This document shows, one piece after another, positions 17,370-27,515 of a DNA stretch of 64,000 nt (positions are counted from its first letter, which is position 1; the number at the start of each line of letters is the position of its first letter). Below the pieces are notes generated by a model, which was not told the DNA's origin, made no database searches, and saw only the letters and a program-made list of their open reading frames with translations. Position numbers and translations under genes: made by a program. Source of the DNA: Tipula vernalis (taxonomy: Eukaryota; Arthropoda; Insecta; Diptera; Tipulidae). The stretch spans positions 259,352,245 to 259,416,244 of the forward strand of contig OY282559.1 in NCBI GenBank assembly GCA_958295665.1, read 5' to 3'.

Positions 17370-18560
17370 TCCAGAAAGCCTACTAAAATATTTTTCCAAG
17401 AAATCAAAACCCATTACAATTGCTTCCTTTCACTAGAAAATTTCCATCTAACCAATTACTATTAACAAAAGAAAATAATAAAAATATGAATTCCCATAGG
17501 AGGATCCTCTTAAACGAATTTTACTGAAATAAAACCACCCCAACCAACATTAATAAAAATCAAATAACCGTTTCAGAAACCGGTAGTAAGTTAAAAAGTA
17601 AGATAAAACCAAGCAAACAGGGGCTCACCGGACGAGAACTTCCTTAACGTTTTTTTAAGAATCAATACCCGGTGTTATCGCGTTTTGGCACTCGAAAACT
17701 CTCTTTCACCAATTATGATCAATAAAAAAATATTCAAAAAAACGAACCCCAGGCCTATTAGAGGACCCACTAAACGACATTTCCCGAAATCAAAGTCCAC
17801 TGCAAATGTTTCCTAACACTAGAAAATCCCTGCTCACCAATTATTACAAAAATCGTTGAACTTAAAAAATGGACCTCGACCATCCGGAGGACCCTCTAAA
17901 CATATATTTCCCGAAATCAACACCCATTGCAGACCTTTCAAAACCCTATTTGACTTCAATCAATACCCATGGCGATCGCTTCCTGCCGCTCGAATATCTC
18001 TCATTACCAAATGTTTACCAAAATTGTTAAAATGAAAAAAGGAACCCGGATACCACTGAAAGACCCTAAGCTAATTTTTTTAAACCAATACCCATTGCAA
18101 TCTCTGTCTGGCACCCACCCGCTCACAAATTTTTACCAAAAATGTAAAAATTAAAAAAAAGAAGCCCGGGCTCAACTGGAGAACCCCCTAAACGAATTTT
18201 CCAAAAATTTATACCCATCACAATCGCTTCGTGGCACTCGAAAACCCTCTTTACCAACTTTTAACAAAATAGTTAAAATTTAAAAAACCCAAGTTCCAAT
18301 GGATGACACTCTGGACTGGTAAACATACTTACCAATTTTCAACAAAATCATTAAAACTATAAAAATGGAGTCTGAATTTTCCTGAAATCAAGACCAATGG
18401 GGATCACCTTATACCACTTAAAAACACTTCTTACCAATATTTACCAACATCGTGAAAATTACAAAGGAGCCCGAGTTCCACTGAAGAACCCACTAAACTA
18501 TTTTTTTCGAAAACAAATTTTGATACATATTCCGAACTTCTCGAAATGGGTGCTGGAATA
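17370..18560. repeat. Degenerate tandem array, about 120-130 bp period
   Basis: Repeated blocks of the type CACTCGAAAACCCTCTTTACCAA, then TTAACAAAAT-GTTAAAAT, then GGAGCCCG..CACTGGAGGACCC and CCGAAATCAATACCCAT. Copies of the ACCAA-TTAACAAAA core lie near 17440, 17705, 17838, 18003, 18124, 18253, 18335 and 18434. Divergence and unequal spacing indicate an old satellite-like or minisatellite array. There is no coding potential. Confidence 0.65.
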
Positions 18561-18933
18561 TACTTCGGTATGGAGTTTCTAAGCGTAGTAGCTGGTGTTA
18601 CGGCTAAAGATAAACATTTCAAAGAGGTTAAAAATCATTAAGACTAAAGTTATACTTAATATCAAAATTCCGTAAAATGTTAAAATCTTCTTCAGTACCA
18701 CCACATTCTTTAGGCACATTTGGATTATTCTTGAGGCTGCCTGCATATTGAGATGTGCTACTGCGCAATAAAATAAAAGCACAATGCTGAGAGATGGCGA
18801 AAAAGTGAAATTTATAGTCTGTTGCTAGCCTCATCACTCCCAACGCTACCATTTTAAGTATTCCGATAATTATTGGATTGTTCATCGCTGACAACCGATG
18901 ATGGTGTTGTTGATTGAAGTTGACGCGGTACAT
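18431..18933 (-). pseudogene. Unrecognised protein fragment, copy A
   Basis: The minus-strand frame at 18933-18628 encodes a hydrophobic segment (GILKMVALGVMRLATDYKF), then CAFILLRSSTSQYAGS and a KECGGTE motif. A second segment at about 18609-18490, after a T-rich stretch ending in CTTTAG, encodes PISRSSEYVSKFVF. A putative intron of about 52 nt joins them. The same two blocks in the same order recur in copy B (21502-21179 and its 3' part) with mostly amino-acid-level differences and a 3-nt indel, which suggests past coding constraint. I do not recognise the family. The hydrophobic segment could be a membrane span or signal peptide. No complete gene structure was found. Confidence 0.4.
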
Positions 18934-19428
18934 TTAGTTCTGAATTATTTGAACGTATTCATGCATTCACAATTGAGTGGTTTGCAAACGGAAATTTCAT
19001 CATAATTAAAAACTACCACTTGTAGCACTGGTGAGCAAATAATATTGTGCATTAAAGTCATGTATATTGGGCTAAAGGGCTTACTGGTTTTGTTACCGGA
19101 TCCACCCAATAATCATGGAACGTTGAACAGGCGCTGCTACAACAAAAACCGAAGAAGAACATGTTACAATACTATATGTCAGAATATTCTTTAAAATTGT
19201 GTGTCGTGTAAGTTTTATTATTTTATGTTATTTATACTATATCCTAATTAATTTTCTTTTTAGCTTATATGAATATTTTACCGGTCGCCACTCAATATGA
19301 TAATATAGATAGCAAATAATTTATTACCAAACGGGCAAACAAATTGTGATATAAGTTCCGAACTCCTCGATATATGAGCTGGAATGGGTTTCAGTATGAA
19401 AATTCTAAGCGTAGCAACTGATGTTCCG

Positions 19429-20700
19429 TAACTTACAAAAGTAAGATTGAGAGAGTGCAAAGAACGGCCTGTATGCTTGTTAGCGGGGCATTGAGGTCGA
19501 CACCGACAAGTGCCTTAGAGGTTATGTTGCACCTTCTTCCGGCCGACATTTTTGGCAAACAGATGGCGGCAAATACGGCTGTACGACTTGCAGCCGTCTC
19601 TCAGTGGAGGTGTCTTAGTATAGGACACTCTACTATCGTCAGATCGTTGAAGGATGAGCTGGCGAATCTTGACTACATTAAACCTACTCTACGCTTCGAG
19701 AAGCGATTTCGGACCTCCTTCCCTTCAAGGGAATCCTGGAGGGATAGACCGTCATCGGAAACTGAAGCGTTGCAATTCTTCACAGATGGCTCCAAGCTAG
19801 ACGGCAAAGTAGGAGCTGGAGTATTCTGTGACAAATTAAATGTAAATATTTCTATTCGTCTCCCTGATTACTGCAGCGTGTACCAAGCTGAAGTCGTAGC
19901 GATTGAGGAGGTCATGACGTGGTTGAAACATAATGTGTTATCCTCAGGCGATATCACAATCTATGTGGACAGTCAAGCGGCGATCCGGTCGTTAGAATCG
20001 GTGTCTTTGGCGTCACGGGTGGCGTTGAGTTGTCACTCATCTCTAAATGAGATGGGTGAGCATTTCAACATCCAGGTAGTCTGGGTCCCAGGTCACTCGG
20101 GCGTCATGGGGAACTGCAGGGCAGATGAACTTGCTAGGCATGGTACGACTCTCCAGCTGCAACCGGAAAGGGCAAGTCTGGGGAGGCCTATCACAGCGCT
20201 GAGACAAGCACTTGGGAAGCAGGCGCTATTCTCAGCGGGGGAAAGGTGGTCTAACACCCTAACCTGTAGAGTTGCAAGACAAGTTTGGCCAAAGATGGAC
20301 TTGGGGCGCACTAGGGCATTAATATCCTTACGCAGACGTGAATTAAGAACGGTCGTAGGAATACTCACGGGACACTGCCTTTTTGGAGAACATGCAAGAA
20401 GGCTGGGTATGGAGGCTAATGACTTCTGCAGAAGCTGCTTGGACGAAGAGGAGGAAGAGACGTTGGTCCACTTCCTTTGCTCGTGTCCAGCATTGGCTCT
20501 CAGAAGGCACAAACCCTTAGGTAAGTTCAGGATGGACTGCCTCTCGGATCTCGAAAACATTAAAGTGCGGGACGTCTTACGCTACATAAGTAGCTCGAAA
20601 TGGTTCCAATAGGGGTAAAAGGGGATACATCCTGTGGTATCACAATGGACCGTCACCGGTCTAAGTGTGCGTAAGCTCCCACTCCAACCTAACCTAACCT
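19429..20700 (+). mobile_element. 5'-truncated RNase H LINE insertion with 13-bp TSD
   Basis: The insertion is delimited by identical AACTGATGTTCCG at 19416-19428 and 20701-20713. Its 3' end is CCAACCTAACCTAACCT, a simple-repeat tail. Flanking sequence on both sides matches the corresponding continuous part of copy A (about 18560-18640), which confirms an empty-site structure. The body is a single long ORF, so the insertion is young compared with other LINEs here. 5' truncation removed the endonuclease and most of the reverse transcriptase. The combination of a LINE with C-terminal RNase H suggests the I/LOA group. Confidence 0.85.
19455..20612 (+). CDS. LINE ORF2 C-terminus: RNase H domain
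   Basis: A 385-codon open frame without disruptions. Residues 1-100 are the end of the reverse transcriptase (thumb-like ERVQRTACMLVSGALRST region, then LEVMLHLLPADI). Residues about 105-235 form a type I RNase H: FTDGSK (Asp), YQAEVVAI (Glu), YVDSQAA (Asp) and NCRADELAR (Asp), with HSG in the substrate-binding part, so the four catalytic acids are present. Near the end, CRSCLDEEEEET..HFLCSC is a Cys-Cys-His-Cys motif found at the C-terminus of such ORF2 proteins. The ATG used is internal to the truncated ORF2 and is not a real start; translation would have begun in the missing 5' part. Confidence 0.85.
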   Translation: MQRTACMLVSGALRSTPTSALEVMLHLLPADIFGKQMAANTAVRLAAVSQWRCLSIGHSTIVRSLKDELANLDYIKPTLRFEKRFRTSFPSRESWRDRPSSETEALQFFTDGSKLDGKVGAGVFCDKLNVNISIRLPDYCSVYQAEVVAIEEVMTWLKHNVLSSGDITIYVDSQAAIRSLESVSLASRVALSCHSSLNEMGEHFNIQVVWVPGHSGVMGNCRADELARHGTTLQLQPERASLGRPITALRQALGKQALFSAGERWSNTLTCRVARQVWPKMDLGRTRALISLRRRELRTVVGILTGHCLFGEHARRLGMEANDFCRSCLDEEEEETLVHFLCSCPALALRRHKPLGKFRMDCLSDLENIKVRDVLRYISSSKWFQ

Positions 20701-21692
20701 AACTGATGTTCCGGCTAAAAATAAACGTTTCAAAGAGGTTAAAAAAATCAAGCCGCTATTAAGACAAAATTCATAATATCAAAATTTCGTATAAAACTCG
20801 ATGAGATACTACTATGCCTCAATTTTCTAACTGTTTCCAATTAACCGTTCCTGCACGTCCTGGTGCAATCTTAACGAAGAAATGACGTTCCAAGCATCTG
20901 ATTTTGTATTAAAATAAAAAACTAGTGTTTTTTAAATAAACAACAGTAGTTGTATAAATAAATTTTTTATTTGTATTATTTTTCACAAATGATTTTGTAC
21001 TATTATCATGACCGCTAGCCCGCTACAGATATTTTCGAGTCGAGGTGCATTATCTCTATTAGCACATTTTCTTCCGATAGTATATACCGAGAGTGCTAAG
21101 ATAATTATTGGTGATTCAGAATAGGAAAAATCAAAAGGGAAGTTCAATAATCGGGGAATTGGTTAAAGTTGAACCAAATTATGATTTATACGAGGACGTT
21201 GATGGTACCTTGATGGAAATATCGGATAAAATATCAAATATTGTTTCAGTACCACCGCATTCTTTAGCCACAATTGGATAATTCTTGAAACTGCCTGCAT
21301 ATTCAGATGTGCTATTGCGCGCTAAAATAAAAGCACAATGCTTACTACTCTTACCTTGTTTACCGGAGATGGTGGAGGAATAAAATTTATAGTCTGTCGC
21401 TAGCTTCATCACTCCTAACGCTACCACCATTTGAAGTATTACGACAATTATTTTATTTGCTCTACTAAACAACCACCGATGACGCTTGAAACCAAAAAGC
21501 ATCCACCAGTCAACGGTGTTTTAATAAAACTTCTTTTTATAGTTGCGTGAAAAACGCTTTAGTAAAAAAGTGAAAGTACCACCCAACGTATCCTATGGGG
21601 TAGTCATTGATCCAAACATTTATACTGTTGACAATGGGCACTTGAAAAGAAAAAACTAAAATAATTTTCAAAACTTAAACTATTTTTATTAA

Positions 21693-22241
21693 TCAATTTA
21701 TTGTATCATCATGTCGTGTTGCTGTTTCAGCCAACGCTAACATGGCTAAAGCGGTAATACTTCGTACATTTCGGTGTTCATCAATTAAACCATTTATTAT
21801 CACTTCGATCAATAGCTTGATAATACAAGATGAAATCGCGTTTATTCGAACAGCGATTTGTTGTACGATTTTTATGCCAGTATAACGATCTTGCCATTTG
21901 GTACTCTGGCAGACCACCTTGAGGAACGATAATAATGTTGGAATGCCAAAAACAATTGCGACCACCACAAAAGCATGTGCAATGGTATTTCGTATATACG
22001 CCTCTATATTATCGATATCGGGACGCATTGCAGAAATCATTGCTGTTATACCGGTCGAATTTACTATTTTTGACATTATCTCGTAATCTTTATATTCCTT
22101 AAGTTCAGGGTCATAAATAGTTTCTATAATTTTCAATAACACAATATCTAACAGATATTTATCATAATTTTGTGCATCCACAAGCGAAGGATTAGTATCG
22201 CATTTTATTTGAGGAGTTACATCCCATCGATTATGTCGCAT
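21693..22241 (-). CDS. SF3B1-derived HEAT-repeat ORF, truncated
   Basis: The 182-residue frame matches the HEAT-repeat part of splicing factor 3b subunit 1: TGITAMISAMRPDIDN (family: AGLATMISTMRPDIDN), then GIPTLLSFLKVVCQS, YTGIKIVQQIAV, and GLIDEHRNVRSITALAMLAL. An N-terminal NRWDVTP recalls the RWD-T motifs of the SF3B1 N-terminal region. So an N-terminal piece appears joined to internal HEAT repeats with several hundred residues missing between. SF3B1 itself is about 1300 residues and extremely conserved, whereas this copy has many substitutions, yet it has no stop or frameshift. It is either a decayed processed copy that stayed open by chance or a lineage-specific truncated paralogue. It stops just after the family's conserved ALAEAAT position. 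No intron is visible inside it. Confidence 0.7.
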   Translation of the reverse strand: MRHNRWDVTPQIKCDTNPSLVDAQNYDKYLLDIVLLKIIETIYDPELKEYKDYEIMSKIVNSTGITAMISAMRPDIDNIEAYIRNTIAHAFVVVAIVFGIPTLLSFLKVVCQSTKWQDRYTGIKIVQQIAVRINAISSCIIKLLIEVIINGLIDEHRNVRSITALAMLALAETATRHDDTIN

Positions 22242-22269
22242 TGGTTTTGATACTCGTACCTTATTTTGA

Positions 22270-24343
22270 TTTAAGAACGATTTTTTATGTGATATTTTAT
22301 TTTTATATATTTATTCTGTTCCACTCATTTTCGTGATTTTTTGGTCAAGAAAATCACTGGAATAATTAAATCCTACAATTGAAAATTGAATCCAATATTT
22401 CCAGAAAATTATTTCAATATCGATTTCATATAAATTTTCAAGATTCTCGCTCGAATTAATGATCCTTCACCTAAATACATATATATATGTAGTTTCCCAA
22501 ATTATACCTACGTTTACTGATATACATACATTTACCGTAACTTAAATGTAAATGTAGTTTTTGTAGTTAATTCTTGATTTTTGTGAACGTAAATGTCATA
22601 ATTGTGCCTTTGCAACACAAATAATTTACTATAATAGCCTAAATGTAGCTTACAACTTTTACATTCATCTTTTATTATTATTCAATCATACATGCCATAT
22701 AAATTTGAAAAAAAAAACGAAAAAAAAATTTATCTCAAGAATGTAATTTTCGAGGTTCGAACTACGATCTAAAATTTTAAAATCCACAACGCTAACACCT
22801 AGACTACTGCGGCATGGAAATTTGCCGAAAAATTACTTGGTTTTATAAAAAGTTTTGAGCATTCTACTAAATTATATAATATCAAATACAATAATATGTA
22901 GATAGATTTACACAATGTGACGTATCAACATAGAGAAAGATAAAATTTGTCAGATCTTTCTGTAATTTGGTATACAGATGAAGAAAAATATTCTAAGAAT
23001 AATTTCCTTTTACATCATATCGGAAAAATCACGGAAAATGTGAGAAAATCGCGAATTTCCACTCGGAAAATTCGTCGGGAAAAGACTAAAAAAAATATGC
23101 TGATCATCCAACATTAATTTAAATTTTTTTTTTTTTTGTCGTGATTTTTGAAAAATGGACATCCATGAAAAAAAAAATCATAAAAAAAAAATTAAATACA
23201 TCCCAACTCCGTATGCTGCTAACTACGCAGCTGTCTGCTGTACTATTTAAAAAAATCATCAAACATTCTTTTCTATAAAAAAAAATACACAATACATATC
23301 GCTCATTTGCTGCAACAATGACACAATTTAAAAATAACAAATGTTATAATTTGAGAGACATTTCCGTTTGTCTTGTAGTGAGCTTTATAGCTTTAGGTGT
23401 GTCGTTATATCAGTTTTAACTATATTAAAAAGCCGATATTTCTCTATAAATAAGTCAAAAACGACCGCTTTTGAGTTATGCCATTGTGGTAGCAAATGAG
23501 CGATATACAATTGACCATTTTAGAGATGGCGCTGTAAAATTTGGATAATTTTTCCAGATTTGAAGGCTTTACAGAGTTTTCCCAGACTTGAGACCAGACT
23601 CAATCGCATTTTCATGCAAAAAGACATCATATAGCCATTTTACGTCAACGAAATCGGTCTCGAAGTAGTTTTTCGTGCGGACATATATACATACCCGCAA
23701 TTATTGCTCGTTTAATAATATAGAAGATAACACAATTTTACACTTACTTCTTAAACGCAGCGACACACTTCTAAAGCTTTAATACAAAAATCATCCTAAA
23801 TGGCGGACAATGACAACAAATAATAATTTAGTAAGGATACAAAATATCGCCATTCATACTAAATTAATTGCACTATTATCAGCTATTATCGATGATGTGT
23901 TCACGACAGGGTTAAGTATAATAGTTTGTAAAATTATCTTACATATGTAAGAATATCAGAATATTTCTAAATACAGAACGTTTACAGATGAGATTGCAAC
24001 TGCGAATGGTTACTTACAAATCCTATAATCCATTCAAAATTTATCGCCTTTTATTGAACCATGATGTCATTTTCTGCGTCGTCCGGGCTGACCACACTTC
24101 GACATTTTCAATTTTGAGCATTTTTGTAAGAAAGTTTACCAAACTCAATGCCCTTGAAAATTAATTGTAAATTGTCTAGATTTTGAAACATTTGAATGAA
24201 AATCATAGTACGTTAAGTTAAATTATTTCCGTTGGAGTAATTTCCAGAAGAAGGATTTAAAGGATTCGCGTGAAGTTTGTCCTAAATTTGTCGTAAAATT
24301 ACAAAAACAAAATTTAGAACAAACTTCACGCGACTGTACAAAT
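22270..24343. other. No protein gene seen
   Basis: AT-rich, with homopolymer runs around 22708-22730 and 23118-23190. A short inverted repeat pairs 23290-23325 with 23481-23514. A small palindrome at 24267-24333 carries the same GTGAAGTTTGTCCTAA word as the ends of the element that follows. No codon-biased ORF is present. Confidence 0.45.
22704..22815 (-). ncRNA. tRNA-like Pol III promoter unit (SINE candidate)
   Basis: On minus, an A-box-like TAGTCTAGGTG (22806-22796) is followed about 35 nt later by a B-box-like AGTTCGAACCT (22763-22753). Runs of nine and ten T, fitting Pol III termination, follow at about 22730-22705. The implied acceptor and T stems pair poorly, so a functional tRNA is unlikely. 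A tRNA-derived SINE or tRNA pseudogene fits better. No target duplication or second copy was found in the window. Confidence 0.4.
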
Positions 24344-27300
24344 GTGTGAAGTTTGTCCTAAAATCAAACATTTGTCCTAAAAATTGATTTTCCTGTGAAT
24401 GTATTAGTAAGAATAATAAATCTCTCGTTATTATGAATTTGTACGTAAACAATTATTTTACTTATCTAATTTAAATTTACAAAAAATTTTCTAAATAAAA
24501 TTAAGTCTTAATTTAAATTGTCCAAAAAAACAATTTAAAATATCAAAGTTCAGTAGAAAAGTGATATATAAAATTTACTCAATCTGGTCCAAAAGATCGT
24601 AACTAAGTGGACACAAGTTTTACAGACAGTCGGAGAACCCCTCTATCCTAAAACAATGATAAAGACGTCATTAAGGATATTGGGCAATGTGCCTACCTAA
24701 AAAAAACACATTCAAAAATCTAGATGATAAGTGACTTAGGACAGACGTGTTGCGTCCCACGCAAGTTCGTATAAGGTTGAATATTAAAAAATTTCTCAAT
24801 CTGGCCCCAAGATCGTACCCAAGTGGACATACATCAATAAGGGTAGAGGGCAATCTTCTCTATCTTAGAGATGTTACAAACCCTTTGGGTACAATCTTGG
24901 GACCAGATTGAGAATTTGTTTAATATCCAATCTTATACGAACTTACATACAGGGCCGCGACACGTCTGTCCTAAGTCACTTATCTTCTAGATTTTTGAAA
25001 GTTGTAACATTTCTAAGATAGAGGGGATTACCCTTTACCCTTATTGATGTATATCCACTTGGGTACGATCTTGGGGCCAGATTGAGAATTTTTTTAATAT
25101 CCAACTCTATACAAACTTACATATAGGAACGCAATACACCTGTCCTAAAAGTCACTTATCTTCTAGATTTTTCAAAGTTGTAATATTTTTTATATAGGGG
25201 CGATTGCCCTCTACACTTTGAGAAGTATGTCCACTTGGTTACGATCTTGGGGCCAGATTGAGAATTTTTTTAATATCCAACTTTATACAAACCTACATAT
25301 AGGAACGCAACACACCTGTCCTAAAAGTCACTTATCTTCTAGATTTTTCAAAGTTGTAATATTTTTTATATAGGTGCGATTGCCCTCTACACTTTGAGAG
25401 GTATGTCCACTTGGGTATGATCTTTGGGCCAGATTGAGAATTTTTTTAATATTCGACTTTATTCGAACTTACATTTAGGTAAGTAATATGTCTGTCCTAA
25501 GTCACTTATCTTCTAGATTTTTGGAAGTTGTAACATTTCTAAGATAGAGAGGGTTGCCCTCTACCCTTATTAATGTATGTCCACTTGGTTACGATCTTGG
25601 GGCCAGATTGAGAATTTTTTTTAATATCGAACTTTATACAAACTTATATACAGGAACGCAACACGTTTGTCCTAAGTCACTTATCTTCTAGATTTTGAAA
25701 AGTTATAACATTTCTAAGATAGAAAGGGTTGTCCTTTACCCTTATTGATATATGTGAACTAGGGTACGATCTTGGGGCCAGATTGAGAATTTTTTTAATA
25801 TCCAACCTTATACGAACTTACATATAGGGACGCAACACGTCTGTCCTAAGTCACTTATCTTCTAGATTTTTGAAAGTTGTAACATTTCTAAGATAGAGGA
25901 GATTGCCCTTTACCCTTATTGATGTATTTCCACTTGGGTACGATCTTGGGGCCAGATTGAGAATTTTTTTAATATCCAACCTTAAACGAACTTACATATA
26001 GGAACGCAACACACCTGTCCTAAGTCACTTGGCTTCTAGATTTTTGAAAGTTGTAACATTTATAAGATATAGGAATTTGCTATTTACTCTTATTGATATA
26101 TCTCTACTTGGGTACGATCTTGGGGCCGAATTGAGAATTTTTTTAATATTCGACTTTATTCGAACTTACATTTAGGTAAGTAATATGTCCGTCCTAAGTC
26201 ACTTATCTTCTAGATTTTTGAAAATTATAATATTTCTGAGATAGAGCAGATTGCTCTCTACCCTTATTGATGTATGTCCACTTGGGTACGATCTTTGGGC
26301 CGGATTGAGAATTTTTTTAATATCCAACCTTATACAAACTTACGTATAGGGATGCAACACACCTGTCCTAAGTCACTTATCTTCAAGATTTTTGAAAATT
26401 GTAACATTTCTAAGAAAGAAAGGATTGACCTTTACCCTTATTGATATATGTGCACCTGGGTACTATCTTGGGGCCAGATTGAGAATTTTTTTATTATCCA
26501 ACTTTATGCAAACTTACATATAGGGCCGCAACACGTCTGTCCTAAGTCACTTATCTTCTATATTTTTGAAAGTTGTAACATTTCTAAGATAGAGAGGATT
26601 ACCCTCTACCCTTATTGATGTATGTCCACTTGGTTACGATCTTGGGGCCAGATTGAGAATTTTTTTAATATCGAACTTTATACAAACTTACATACAGGAA
26701 CGCAACACGTCTGTCCTAAGTCACTTATCTTCTAGATTTTTGAAAGTAATAATATTTCTATGATAGAGAGGGTTGCCCTTTTTCTTTATTGATATATGTG
26801 AACTAGGGTACGATCTTGGGGCCAGATTGAGAATTTTTTTAATATCCAACCTTATACGAACTTACATATAGGACGCAACACGTCTGTCCTAAGTCACTTA
26901 TCTTCTAGATTTTTGAAAGTTGTAACATTTCTAAGATAGAGGGGATTACCCTTTACCCTTATTGATGTATCTGCACTTGGGTACGATCTTGGGGCCAGAT
27001 TGCGAATTTTTTTAATATCCAACCTTATACGAACTTACATACAGGAACGCAACACGTCTGTCCTAAGTCACTTATCTTCTAGATTTTTGAAAGTTGTAAC
27101 ATTTCTAAGATATAGGGGGATATACTTGGGTACGATCTTGGGACCCGATTGAGAATTTTTTTAATATTCGACTTTATTCGAACTTACATTCAGGTAAGTA
27201 ATATGTCTGTCCTTAGTCACTTTTCTTCTAGATTTTTGAAAATTATAATATTTCTGAGATGGAGCAGATTGCTCTCTACCCTTATTGATGTATGTATCAC

Positions 27301-27515
27301 TTTTCTACTGAACTTTGATTTTTTAAATTGTTTTTTGGACAATTTAAATGAAGACTTAAGTTTATTTAAAAGTTTTTTTTAAATTTAAATTAGATAAGTA
27401 AAATAATTGTTTACGTACAAATTCATAATAACGAGAGATTTATTATTCTTACTAATACATTCACAGGAAAATCAATTTTTAGGACAAATGTTTAATTTTA
27501 GGACAAACTTCACAC
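24344..27515. mobile_element. Foldback-like element with internal satellite
   Basis: Inverted termini of about 220 bp (24344-24564 and 27297-27515) begin GTGTGAAGTTTGTCCTAA and are highly similar over their full length. They include the tract around TCTCGTTATTATGAATTTGT and end inward at TTCAGTAGAAAAGTGA. The interior is a tandem satellite and has no transposase. A third copy of the terminal word lies just outside at 24267-24333. A target duplication could not be identified. The structure (long inverted repeats around tandem repeats) resembles Foldback/Galileo-type or satellite-carrying non-autonomous elements. Confidence 0.75.
24565..27296. repeat. Tandem satellite, about 175-bp unit
   Basis: About 15 head-to-tail units, with the landmark CCAGATTGAGAATTTTTTTA at about 24902, 25077, 25252, 25428, 25602, 25777, 25951 and on to about 27150, a spacing near 175 bp. 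Each unit also holds CTGTCCTAAGTCACTTATCT and CCCTTATTGATGTATGTCCA. The leftmost 24640-24830 is in the opposite orientation to the rest. A few units are truncated, for example near 27110. There are no real ORFs; the small ORFs are translations of the repeat. Confidence 0.9.

Larger units (their letters stand above)
19278..21502 (-). pseudogene. Unrecognised protein fragment, copy B (interrupted)
   Basis: The minus-strand frame at 21502-21179 encodes IIVVILQMVVALGVMKLATD, CAFILARNSTSEYAGSF and VAKECGGTE, matching copy A. The 3' block (splice-acceptor-like TTTTTAG near 20715, then the PIPAHISRSSELISQFV peptide at about 19308-19425) is split by the LINE insertion at 19429-20700. About 400 bp between 20795 and 21225 have no counterpart in copy A. 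The copy is therefore disrupted and probably non-functional, though the block at 21502-21179 itself is open. The protein family is unknown; a secreted or membrane protein is possible from the N-terminal hydrophobic stretch. Confidence 0.4.

Noticed and set aside
20093..20560. 155-codon minus-strand ORF
   Set aside because: It is the antisense shadow of the RNase H frame, whose motifs are all on plus; no known motif is in the minus translation.
20800..20940. Short similarity (AACGAAGAAATGAC) to the RTE-like fragment at 16455
   Set aside because: Only about 16 nt match and no RT motif follows, so a LINE fragment cannot be claimed.
21338..21375. Intron-like GTAAG..TTTTAG segment in copy B
   Set aside because: At about 36 nt it is too short for a spliceosomal intron, and the frame reads through it in both copies at the protein level.
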